Source of the DNA: Curtobacterium luteum
GTDB lineage: Bacteria; Actinomycetota; Actinomycetes; Actinomycetales; Microbacteriaceae
Direction of reading: 5' to 3'
DNA: 64,000 nucleotides
Assembly: GCF_014646995.1 (NCBI RefSeq)
Contig: NZ_BMOI01000013.1
Coordinates: 1 to 64,000 of the forward strand
Position numbers and translations under genes: made by a program. The notes under the pieces were generated by a model, which saw only the letters and a list, made by a program, of their open reading frames with translations, was not told where the DNA came from and made no database searches. This document shows positions 57,229 to 64,000 of this stretch, piece after piece (position 1 is the stretch's first letter; every line of letters begins with the position of its first letter).

Positions 57229-57870
57229 TTAGGCCCTGCCAGGGCGAGCTTTCGGCTCGAAACGGTCTTCGCGCCGCAGTTCCTCGGTGTGGAGCTGCAG
57301 GCCAAGCACGCTCATTCCACGCAGTACGACCGCGTTCTGGTCCCCCACGTTGAACAGCGCGTGCGGAGTGGAGGCGTCGAACGAGTACAACTCCCGCTCC
57401 TCGAGCCGCACGGCGTCATCGCGGTAGCCGAAGTCGATTTGGACGCTCCCACGACTGACGTACAGCCACTCCACCCCATCGTGCCGAGTCCCGCGCTCAC
57501 CGGATTCCGGGAGCAACAAGAGTTCGACTGGCCCTGGCGACAGCACGTCAACGTCGACGAGGTTCCATTCGCCATACTCGGCAGCAATCTTCCGGCGCTG
57601 GCGCTGGCCGACGGCCGGAGCACGCAACGGGCCGGAGATGTCTTCAAGGGGGCGGCCGATGGCCTGGGCTATGAGGAGCGCTTGAGCGTAGGTGGGCAGC
57701 TGTGCGCCATCTGCGATACGCCCGAGCGTCTTCGCCGGCAGTCCGATCGATCGAGCAATCGCTGCGGTTGCGCCTCGCCATCCCAGCCGCCGCAGCCCCG
57801 GACCGAAGCCACTGGCACGGCGGGTTGCAGCTTCCATCAGCTCATCACGCTGAGTTGCTTCCTTCGTCAT
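57229..57870 (-). CDS. XRE-cupin transcriptional regulator
   Basis: The 213-residue regulator has an N-terminal helix-turn-helix (ATAAIARSIGLPAKTLGRIA, then YAQALLIAQAIGRPLEDISG) and a C-terminal cupin sensor (VDVLSPGPVELLLLPESGER, then GVEWLYVSRGSVQIDFGYRD and STPHALFNVGDQNAVVLRGM). Regulators of this shape often control adjacent operons. It lies between the seven-gene operon and the first recombinase-like gene, and both flanking promoters carry a TGATTACA-type motif, so it is the natural candidate to bind that motif. ATG 57870 was chosen; an ATG 11 codons later is possible. Confidence 0.78.
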   Translation of the reverse strand: MTKEATQRDELMEAATRRASGFGPGLRRLGWRGATAAIARSIGLPAKTLGRIADGAQLPTYAQALLIAQAIGRPLEDISGPLRAPAVGQRQRRKIAAEYGEWNLVDVDVLSPGPVELLLLPESGERGTRHDGVEWLYVSRGSVQIDFGYRDDAVRLEERELYSFDASTPHALFNVGDQNAVVLRGMSVLGLQLHTEELRREDRFEPKARPGRA

Positions 57871-57943
57871 GGCACTGGTCTGCCGGACCACACCCGGCGA
57901 CAACCGTCGACACGCCGCAACCATGCCCACCGAAGTCGAAGCT

Positions 57944-57959
57944 GCTGATTACAGTCAGC
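57944..57959. promoter_or_regulatory. TGATTACA-type site at the recombinase-like gene
   Basis: GCTGATTACAGTCAGC has GCTGA/TCAGC dyad ends and contains TACAGT (57950-57955) six bases before the ATG at 57962, the leaderless -10 position. It closely matches the sites at 25579 and 57044. Confidence 0.55.
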
Positions 57960-57961
57960 GC

Positions 57962-58912
57962 ATGGCTGATGCGAACCGTGACCCCCACTCCTACAAACCG
58001 AAGATTGAGCCCGCATACTGGGAAGCAATCCGCGACTTCGTGCGCTCCATCGTCACGCAGTGCGAAGGACACGTCCCGTACAGCGTTCTTGACCTCTACC
58101 GCGCGACGACAGAGTTCAGCCTCTGGGGGTGGCAGTCCGCAGGCTTGCCGCTGGACATCCCGGGCTTGTTCGACCGGAGCATCATCGCGTACTACGCACA
58201 AGTTGGTTGCGGACAGCTGACCGCTGCTGCGCGAGGGAACCGACGATCACTTCTGCTCCGCATGGCCGAGCACCTCTCCAAAGCCCCGTCCACTCGGCTA
58301 CCCCCGCTCCCAGCGAGCGACCCCTCCGTCCCCTACGACCGACGTGAAGTCGTATCGGTGATGAGCTGGGCACGCGCGCAGTCCACTGCAGACCGCCGGA
58401 AGAACGCCCACGTCCTGGTCTGCCTCGGCCTCGGCGCCGGCCTGTCGGCGCAGGAGATCATCGCCGTCCGCAATCAAGACATCACCCGTTACGGTCCCGA
58501 CATCGACATCGACATCACCGTCGCGTCCGGTCGCCGCCGCCGCGTTCCGATGCTGGGCGAGTTCGCCGGGATCCTCCCCGACACCAGCGAGGATGCGGAC
58601 GCGTTCGCGTTCCGACCCGGACGACGCACCACCTACACGAACGCCATCTCGAACTTCATCGCGCGCGGCAACAGCAGCGGCGTTCGACCGCACACGCAAC
58701 GCATGCGTGCGACGTGGCTTGTTCGCCAGCTCAACGCTCGGACCCCGCTGTCCGTGCTCTTTCAAGCCGCGGGCCTGGAGTCGCTCGACGCGCTGGCACG
58801 CTTTGAACGGTTCGCAGCTCCTGTCGACCCGGACGCTGCCGCTCGGTTCCTGCGCTTCGCCGCTGACCCCGTCGCGCGCCAACCCCGCCAACCAGACGCC
58901 ACTTCTTGCTGA
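57962..58912 (+). CDS. Tyrosine-recombinase-like protein lacking key catalytic residues, paralogue 1
   Basis: This 316-residue protein has the helical N-terminal and mixed C-terminal layout of phage integrases. At the box I arginine position it reads LGLGAGLSAQEIIAVRNQDI, with Ser where Arg is expected. Box II keeps H-x-x-R (HTQRMRATWLVRQL), but the second His of the G-H motif is Leu (AAGLESLDALARF) and the nucleophile Tyr is replaced by Phe. It is therefore probably inactive in strand cleavage. It shares R-A-T-W-L/F-V-R with the protein at 60191-61126. ATG 57962 is fixed by TACAGT six bases upstream. A DNA-binding helper of the nearby transposase is one possibility. Confidence 0.65.
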   Translation: MADANRDPHSYKPKIEPAYWEAIRDFVRSIVTQCEGHVPYSVLDLYRATTEFSLWGWQSAGLPLDIPGLFDRSIIAYYAQVGCGQLTAAARGNRRSLLLRMAEHLSKAPSTRLPPLPASDPSVPYDRREVVSVMSWARAQSTADRRKNAHVLVCLGLGAGLSAQEIIAVRNQDITRYGPDIDIDITVASGRRRRVPMLGEFAGILPDTSEDADAFAFRPGRRTTYTNAISNFIARGNSSGVRPHTQRMRATWLVRQLNARTPLSVLFQAAGLESLDALARFERFAAPVDPDAAARFLRFAADPVARQPRQPDATSC

Positions 58913-59370
58913 CAAGATACGAGGACGTAACCGCCGGAATCGTCCACCCAGCGGCAGAAAGACCCACAAAAGTCCACTCAGCGGCACGAGCGTGGAGGGA
59001 GGGAGCGGATGGCGATGACGTTCGCAGGCGTGCCCTGCACCCCTCGCGGCTCTGACACGCTCCTCGGCGTGCTAGCGCGGTGCTCAGCTCCCAGAGTCGC
59101 TACACTCGGAGTTGACGCGCGCGGAGCAACACAAACGCCGGTCCGCTCTGCTTCCGCAGAAAACGACCGGTACCGCCGCGAGGGTGCAAGCCTCAGAAAC
59201 TTCCACACCCTCAGACGCCAGCTTGCTGGCAGCTCCGCTATGCGATTGTTCGCTACCGCGGTCACCTCAGGCGACCGCGCGCCCGCCGACGAACGTCGAG
59301 CAGCCCAATCATCCCAGGCACTTCCCTGGACGCCGTTTGGGCTCGCCATCGACAACGAACGGACCCGGGC
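58913..59370. other. 458-bp gap with direct repeats, gene doubtful
   Basis: A frame of 121 codons from ATG 59009 has a GAGGGAG site and ends in an ATGA with the next gene, but its composition is not protein-like. A better -10 (TACACT, about 59099) lies inside it. The region holds the paired 15-bp repeats at 58942-58986. Confidence 0.4.
58942..58986. repeat. Two direct repeats with 30-bp period
   Basis: GTCCACCCAGCGGCA (58942-58956) and GTCCACTCAGCGGCA (58972-58986) differ at one base and are spaced exactly 30 bp apart, three helical turns. They fall just after the first recombinase-like gene. This would suit binding sites for a transposase or regulator. Confidence 0.65.
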
Positions 59371-59625
59371 ATGAACGAGCCGGACTACAGCGACCCCATC
59401 TTCGAGATTCAGTACGCCCTGAAGCGCAACTACGAAGAGGCACGTCGCATCAGACGCATGGTCCTCGAGCAGGTTGAAGCGGGCCGGAGCCAACGCGAGA
59501 TCGGCAGACGCCTTGGGGTGGGAAACAGCACCCTGACCCACTGGATCAAGACCGCGCGGGCAGAGCGTGACGGGTCACCCGAACGCCGGAACACGGATCA
59601 CCTTCCAAGCTCCAGAACCACCTAG
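59371..59625 (+). CDS. Small HTH protein with transposase or resolvase-type motif
   Basis: The 84-residue protein has a helical N-terminus (FEIQYALKRNYEEARRIRRM) and a Hin/HTH_38-like helix-turn-helix (EAGRSQREIGRRLGVGNSTL, THWIKTARAE). It lies between the two recombinase-like genes on the same strand. A role as the DNA-targeting subunit of the transposition module is plausible but unproved. The start lacks a good ribosome site. Confidence 0.55.
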   Translation: MNEPDYSDPIFEIQYALKRNYEEARRIRRMVLEQVEAGRSQREIGRRLGVGNSTLTHWIKTARAERDGSPERRNTDHLPSSRTT

Positions 59626-60190
59626 GGCACACCGGCGCACGCGGCCGACTCCAACGGGGGCTTAAGAGCCTTCACACGTGCATCACGCAGCACCTCTGAC
59701 AACACCTGCACCAGAAATCTCTATACACGTGTGCCAAAGTTCGGTCAGTTGCGCGTGTCGTCGGAAGAGCTCGCAGTGCGCTTCTTACGGTGCTCGGCAT
59801 GAAGGAGACCGAATCTGCGCGGTACTATTGCCCGAGAAACAGGGTGCTAAGTACCACTGACATCGTCAGGGTCAGCCCGTGCTGTCTCGCGCCAGAAGCA
59901 CGCAGCAACGCGAGCAGCACGCTGACCAAATGTCCGGAAATTGGCACGTTGCTTGTACCCGCCGACGCACGCACAGCAAGCGGGAAGCCGCAGTGCTTCC
60001 GTCGCAATACTTCCCGGACGACCGCGGACAGGCCTGTGGGTGCACGTCCGGCGGCGCGAGCAGCCCGCGAGTGCGACCAACACGATCACCTGCGGTTAGG
60101 GCGGCAGGGGGATGCCGCCGAAGGGGTGAGGAGCGACGGCGCAGATCTCCCCCGGTTCGGGTGGACACGGCCCGACCTCGGGGAGCAATC
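59626..60190. other. 565-bp stretch without a convincing gene
   Basis: Open frames here (for example 59790-60194 on the plus strand) are Cys/Arg-rich and have no family-like pattern. ACACGTG occurs twice (about 59676 and 59726). It may hold the promoter of the next gene. Confidence 0.4.
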
Positions 60191-61126
60191 GTGAGCATCG
60201 ATGCCGCCGTCAGCCTCGACATTGACGGCGCCATCGACAGATTCACGCCGGAGCGAGAGGTCATCTCCTGGGAGACGATCGCTTCCTTCGTCCGGACCTC
60301 GGTCCGCCGCGCACATCCGATGAACGTTCGGAAGGCACGTGAGCTCATGATGATCGGAACTCGCCACGTCGACTGGTGCGTCACCGCTCACGGTCTCGAG
60401 CTCGGTGACAACCTCTGGGACCCGTTCCTGGCAGACGCGTTCATCCGCAGTTGGGGCGCCCACCGCCGTCCAAGGACCGTCGCAGCCGGCAAGAGCCAAC
60501 TCCACGACCTCATCCGCCACATCAACGCAGGCGAAGACCGCACTGCGCTTCGTCAGCGGTCCGGGCACGCATCACGTCCGACCACTCCATACACCGCGAA
60601 AGAGATCCCAAAGCTCTACAGCTGGGCAAACACGCGAAGGATGCGCCGAACCGGACGGACCGCCAACGCGATCATCACCCTCGGTCTCGGTTTCGGTCTT
60701 AACGCCTCCACGATGACCAAAGTGCGTGCGCACCACTTCACCGACCACGGCACTCAAGGCATCGAACTGACCCTCCCGGACAGGCAGAGCTGGTGCGACC
60801 AGGACTTCGAAGAGGACATCCGTTCCTCCCTCCGCCGCCGAACAGCCGATGACCTGCTTATCGAACTCACCAACCGGACGACCCTCGCCGACTTCCTCCG
60901 AACCACAAGAAAAGCATCGCGACCCATCGATGCGATCGTCCCAGAACTCGACCGGCTCCGCGCGACGTGGTTCGTGCGGCGCGCAAGCCACTTCACATCG
61001 CTCGTGGCGGTCATGGACGCCTACGGCATCCGCCACACCAGCACCCTGCAATCCGTCTTCTCGCGGCTCCCACAACCCACTCCAGACCAGATCCGCACCG
61101 CTCTCCGCACGAAAGGACAACCCTGA
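60191..61126 (+). CDS. Tyrosine-recombinase-like protein lacking key catalytic residues, paralogue 2
   Basis: This 311-residue paralogue of the 57962 protein has the same layout: a SAM-like helical N-terminus (SWETIASFVRTSVRRAHPMN), box I LGLGFGLNASTMTKVRAHHF with Asn in place of the catalytic Arg, and box II LDRLRATWFVRRA, where the leading His is missing. The C-terminus YGIRHTSTLQSVFSRL has no Tyr at the nucleophile position. It starts at a GTG preceded by GGGAG. Its stop overlaps the transposase ATG (TGATG), so the two are translated together. This coupling suggests a structural or targeting role in transposition. Confidence 0.65.
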   Translation: MSIDAAVSLDIDGAIDRFTPEREVISWETIASFVRTSVRRAHPMNVRKARELMMIGTRHVDWCVTAHGLELGDNLWDPFLADAFIRSWGAHRRPRTVAAGKSQLHDLIRHINAGEDRTALRQRSGHASRPTTPYTAKEIPKLYSWANTRRMRRTGRTANAIITLGLGFGLNASTMTKVRAHHFTDHGTQGIELTLPDRQSWCDQDFEEDIRSSLRRRTADDLLIELTNRTTLADFLRTTRKASRPIDAIVPELDRLRATWFVRRASHFTSLVAVMDAYGIRHTSTLQSVFSRLPQPTPDQIRTALRTKGQP

Positions 61127-62916
61127 TGCTGCAACCCGCCAACGCACGACCGAACCCATTCGAAGAACACGGCCAAGGCCTCACCGGCACCGAAGACCTC
61201 GTCCCCGACCGTCGGGTCAAGATGATCGACCGGATCATCACCGACGCCAACATCCCTCAAACAGTCGACGGCTGGCGTGCCGACGCGTGCAAGTCCAACG
61301 CCGGCAGGACCGCTGAACTCAGCCTCAAAGCCGTCATCGTCGTGTTCCTCATCCTCGCCGTCGAAGGATCCCCGCTACTCATCACCACCGGTGCGACGCT
61401 GCTGCACCGGCGGCTCTCCCCAGAGTCCCGCGCACGCCTCGGCATCGACGACAACTACACCTGGACGCAGTGGTACCACATGCTGCAGAAAGGACTCACG
61501 AGACTCATCGCGCTCGCCGACCCGAAGCCGGCGAAGTACCAGCGGAAGATGACCAGGGCCCAGATGCTCGCGAACCGTGAGGCCCGCGACCCCGAGTCCA
61601 GCGCAGCTGCCCTCGTCAGGCTCGACTGGCTCTGCAACCAGCTGCTCTACGCAACCATCGCCGTCTGCCCCGGCGTCCTCGACGGTTGGGAAGGGAACAT
61701 CACCATCGATGGCACCGCTTATCCGGTGTTCAGCAAGCACGGGCAGACGAAGAACAGCCTGTACGCGAGTATCGAGTCAGACGCCGCGTTCTACATGCGG
61801 GACTCCCGTCATAAGGAGACGACGGACCGGAGCGCCGCACGCAAAGTGATGTTCGGCTACGAACTGCACCTCGTCGCTCCCGCCGCGAACATCAGCCCCG
61901 ACCCCGGGACGTCGTTCGCGCAGCCGGTCATGGGGATCTCACAGTGCCAGCCATCCGAGTCCCCATCAACCTTCGGGCTCAGCGCCATCACCTCGGCGAT
62001 GAGCCGCTTCGGCGACAGAATGAGGGGCGGTCTCGTCATCGCAGACAAGGGCTACTTCGCGAACGCGAAAGCGGAGGACCTGGCGCTCCCCGTCCGTGCG
62101 ATGGGGATGGGCATCCTCACCGACTATAAGAAGGACCAGACCGGAGTCGTCGACGGCTACGCCGGCGCCGAGCTCATCGAAGGAACCTTCTACTGCCCGG
62201 GCATGCCGGAGGCGCTGAAGTCAGCGACGAAAGACGAGCGGTATGACCGCATCGAGCCCGACGTGTGGCTCAAGCGCATCGACGGGCGAGCACCATACGT
62301 TGTGCGCCGGAAGGCGAAGCCCGACGCCGACGGCTACACCCCAATGATGTGCCCGGCCGCGGGACCCAACGCAACTGTCATCTGCCCACTGAAGCCGAAG
62401 GACGCGAGCCGCAACAGTGGAAAATCGCTCCTCCCGATCATGCCCGTGAACCTGCCCGAGCACCCCGACAAGATTTGCACCCAAACCTCTGTCGTGTTCC
62501 CTCCCACCGCCGGCGCGAAGTTCCGCCAAGACTTGCGGTACGCGACAGCAGCCTGGTTCCGGCTCTACCGCTCTGGCCGCAACTTCATCGAGTCCACCAA
62601 CGCTTACATCAAGGACGAAGGCAAGCACGCCCTAGCCGTCGCAGGCCGACGACGAGCCCGCGGCCACTCCAAGCAGTACTTCCTCGCCACCACCCTCGTG
62701 TTCGCCGCCAACCTGCAGCGCATCAACAGCCACCTCTGGAACGAAGCCAACCCGCTGGCACCCGACCGCACCCGCCGCCGCGACAAGCTCAACAACTACC
62801 GCTGGGACCCCACCACCAGACAAGGCACAGCACCCAACGGGCTCTTCGACGGCTACCAGCCCGCCGAAGCGTTCGACGACGACCTCGACAACCTCGAGAC
62901 CTGCTACCAAGACTGA
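61126..62916 (+). CDS. DDE transposase (IS4/IS1182-like) beside tRNA-Leu
   Basis: The 596-residue protein has an RNase H-like DDE core. The first Asp is in NITIDGTAYPVFSKHG (about residue 194), the second in GLVIADKGYFANAKAEDL (about 306), and the Glu in GRNFIESTNAYIKDEGKHAL (about 487), so all three acidic residues are in place. The N-terminal part is helical and contains TELSLKAVIVVFLILAVEGS-like hydrophobic helix segments. It resembles IS4/IS1182-type transposases but is longer than most. No terminal inverted repeats are evident close by. It is coupled to the recombinase-like gene upstream and followed by a terminator 14 bases later, then by tRNA-Leu. Confidence 0.75.
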   Translation: MLQPANARPNPFEEHGQGLTGTEDLVPDRRVKMIDRIITDANIPQTVDGWRADACKSNAGRTAELSLKAVIVVFLILAVEGSPLLITTGATLLHRRLSPESRARLGIDDNYTWTQWYHMLQKGLTRLIALADPKPAKYQRKMTRAQMLANREARDPESSAAALVRLDWLCNQLLYATIAVCPGVLDGWEGNITIDGTAYPVFSKHGQTKNSLYASIESDAAFYMRDSRHKETTDRSAARKVMFGYELHLVAPAANISPDPGTSFAQPVMGISQCQPSESPSTFGLSAITSAMSRFGDRMRGGLVIADKGYFANAKAEDLALPVRAMGMGILTDYKKDQTGVVDGYAGAELIEGTFYCPGMPEALKSATKDERYDRIEPDVWLKRIDGRAPYVVRRKAKPDADGYTPMMCPAAGPNATVICPLKPKDASRNSGKSLLPIMPVNLPEHPDKICTQTSVVFPPTAGAKFRQDLRYATAAWFRLYRSGRNFIESTNAYIKDEGKHALAVAGRRRARGHSKQYFLATTLVFAANLQRINSHLWNEANPLAPDRTRRRDKLNNYRWDPTTRQGTAPNGLFDGYQPAEAFDDDLDNLETCYQD

Positions 62917-62929
62917 CCCACCCCAAGCA

Positions 62930-62961
62930 AGAAGGCCGGCCCCCAAGGGGACCGGCCTTCT
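62930..62961 (+). terminator. Terminator after the transposase gene
   Basis: AGAAGGCCGG (from 62930) pairs with CCGGCCTTCT (ending 62961) around a CCCC/GGGG inner stem with one bulged A. It lies 14 bases after the transposase stop. Confidence 0.75.
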
Positions 62962-63011
62962 GTCGCTGCTGGATTCTTCTACATTCCACTCGGAATACTT
63001 CGAACAACCCC

Positions 63012-63098
63012 TGGTGCGCGAGGGGGGACTTGAACCCCCACGCCGTTTCCAGCACACGGACCTGAACCGTGCGCGTCTACCAATTCCGCCACTCGCGC
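63012..63098 (-). tRNA. tRNA-Leu (anticodon CAG)
   Basis: On the minus strand the acceptor stem GCGCGAG (63092-63098) pairs with CTCGCGC, followed by A and an encoded CCA (63012-63014). The anticodon stem CACGG/CCGTG holds loop TTCAGGT with anticodon CAG. The variable arm (TGCTGGAAACGGCG) is long, as in class II tRNAs, and the T-arm has GGTTCAAGTCC. Its 3' end faces the accessory region, the usual orientation for integration at a tRNA gene. Confidence 0.95.
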
Positions 63099-63184
63099 CA
63101 GCCCCAGAACACTACCATGCACAGACGGTGCCAGGCGCCAACCACTACCATGCAGAGGTCCGTGACCGAGAACACTGGAGACCG

Positions 63185-63865
63185 ATGGGCCTGTTGGACA
63201 GCTTCGAGCGAGGGTTGGAGCGTGCCGTGAACGGCGCGTTCGCCAAGACCTTCCGCTCCGGCGTGCAGCCCGTCGAGATCTCGAGCGCCCTCCGGCGCGA
63301 ACTCGACACGAAGGCCGCCGTGGTCTCCCGCGAGCGGATCCTCGTGCCCAACGAGTTCACCGTGCGCCTCTCGCCGCCGGACTGCACGCGCATGACGGAC
63401 ATCGGCCAGCCGCTCATCGACGAGCTCCGCCAGATGGTGCAGCAGCACGCGGTCGCGCAGAACTACTCGTTCTCCGGACCGGTGTCGATCACCCTCAAGC
63501 AGGACGGCACGCTCTCCACCGGCATCCTGCAGATCGACTCCTCGACCGTGCAGCGCGACCTCGCCTGGGTGGCCGTGCTCGACATCGGTTCGCAGCGCCA
63601 CAAGCTCCACCGGGGCCGCACCGTCATCGGACGCGGGTCGGACGCCGACATCACGGTCGCCGACACCGGGACGAGCCGGAAGCACGTCGAGGTCATCTGG
63701 GACGGCAAGCACGCCCAGGCGAACGACCTCGGGTCCACGAACGGCTCGAAGCTGAACGGCGAGCGCTTCCAGCAGGCGATCGTGGAGCCGGACTCCACCA
63801 TCGAGATCGGTCGTACCCGTATGGTGTTCCGGGTGATCCCGGACAACGACGGAGGTGCTCGATGA
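63185..63865 (+). CDS. fhaA: FhaA: DUF3662 and FHA domain protein
   Basis: The 226-residue protein has an N-terminal DUF3662 domain (LLDSFERGLERAVNGAFAKT, then VEISSALRRELDTKA) and a C-terminal FHA domain at about residues 140-220 (HRGRTVIGRGSDADITVADT, GTSRKHVEVIWDGK, DLGSTNGSKLNG), which binds phosphothreonine. FhaA homologues regulate peptidoglycan synthesis with the Ser/Thr kinases PknA/PknB encoded downstream in actinobacteria. It overlaps fhaB by ATGA. GGAG precedes the ATG at 63185. Confidence 0.93.
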   Translation: MGLLDSFERGLERAVNGAFAKTFRSGVQPVEISSALRRELDTKAAVVSRERILVPNEFTVRLSPPDCTRMTDIGQPLIDELRQMVQQHAVAQNYSFSGPVSITLKQDGTLSTGILQIDSSTVQRDLAWVAVLDIGSQRHKLHRGRTVIGRGSDADITVADTGTSRKHVEVIWDGKHAQANDLGSTNGSKLNGERFQQAIVEPDSTIEIGRTRMVFRVIPDNDGGAR

Positions 63866-64000
63866 CCACGGGGCTGACCCTGCTCGTCCTGCGCTTCGCG
63901 TTCCTCGCGGTGCTGTGGCTGTTCGTGTTCGTGATCGTGTTCGCCCTGCGGAGCGACCTCTTCGGCCAGCGCGTGCGCACCATCCCGACCGACCCGAAGG
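63862..64000 (+). CDS. fhaB: FhaB N-terminus, cut by the window end
   Basis: The first 46 codons are present: a short start, one transmembrane helix (FAFLAVLWLFVFVIVFALRS) and a following basic segment. The FHA domain should lie beyond the window. Position directly after fhaA with an ATGA overlap is the standard actinobacterial arrangement. Confidence 0.85.
   Translation, partial: MTTGLTLLVLRFAFLAVLWLFVFVIVFALRSDLFGQRVRTIPTDPK

Noticed and set aside
59009..59374. A 121-codon frame with a GAGGGAG site ending in ATGA before the small HTH gene
   Set aside because: Its composition is not protein-like and a likely -10 element lies inside it, so I treat it as leader or spurious.
59790..60194. A 134-codon frame before the second recombinase-like gene
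   Set aside because: Cys- and Arg-rich with no pattern; the GTGA overlap with the next gene seems to be chance.
1..64000. CRISPR arrays, rRNA genes and additional tRNA genes
   Set aside because: No regularly spaced direct repeats with unique spacers, no rRNA sequence and no tRNA other than tRNA-Leu were recognised.

Overview
The window is high-GC actinobacterial DNA. A Microbacteriaceae member close to Curtobacterium is the best guess. The signs are very high GC with strong third-position GC bias, many GTG starts, start-stop overlaps, a sugar ABC transporter with no ATPase gene, an exact CebR-type box, leaderless-type promoters, and a tRNA-Leu followed by fhaA-fhaB. The genus is an inference.

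Layout. 1-4.7 kb: a short GntR regulator, a secreted protein coupled to an AraC-like regulator, an L,D-transpeptidase and a large secreted beta-propeller/Ig-repeat protein. 4.8-5.7 kb: an IS5-family insertion sequence that ends in the stop codon of a small acidic gene. 5.7-20.9 kb: ordinary metabolic chromosome. It holds a coupled gabT-gabD-amine oxidase operon facing a PucR-type regulator, a TetR regulator, an unknown protein, a lipoprotein, and a GH42 beta-galactosidase/ABC sugar operon facing a LacI regulator across two identical operators. Two copies of a long inverted-repeat element lie here. 20.9-21.5 kb: tandem repeats and a terminator, probably the edge of an accessory region.

21.5-42.8 kb is a mosaic accessory region of small, often unrecognised or defence-type genes. 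It includes DUF4145, a GNAT-PIN multidomain protein coupled to an ASCH protein, a STAS/GHKL ATPase pair, a HEPN-like protein, a Fic/Doc protein, excisionase-like DNA-binding proteins, a frameshifted gene and a complete IS21-family element.

42.8-52.5 kb is a metal and anion stress block. A permease/DUF305/DUF6153 cluster lies under a CsoR-like operator. A coupled operon encodes UspA, phosphoglycerate mutase, two CrcB fluoride channels, pyrophosphatase and enolase, that is, fluoride exporters plus replacement copies of fluoride-sensitive enzymes. A LysR regulator, a TDT-family transporter and a UDG-like protein follow.

52.6-57.9 kb is a tightly overlapping seven-gene operon of unrecognised proteins built from duplicated modules, behind an XRE-cupin regulator. 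57.9-62.9 kb holds two paralogous tyrosine-recombinase-like proteins that lack key catalytic residues, a small HTH protein and an intact DDE transposase, ending beside tRNA-Leu(CAG). These last two blocks, linked by a shared TGATTACA-type motif, are the best candidates for something undescribed. 63.0-64.0 kb is core chromosome: tRNA-Leu, fhaA and the start of fhaB.

Two regulatory themes recur. Many genes start exactly six bases after a TAnnnT -10 hexamer, which suggests leaderless transcripts and fixes several start codons. A 20-bp palindrome occupies the -35 region of two accessory genes at identical spacing.
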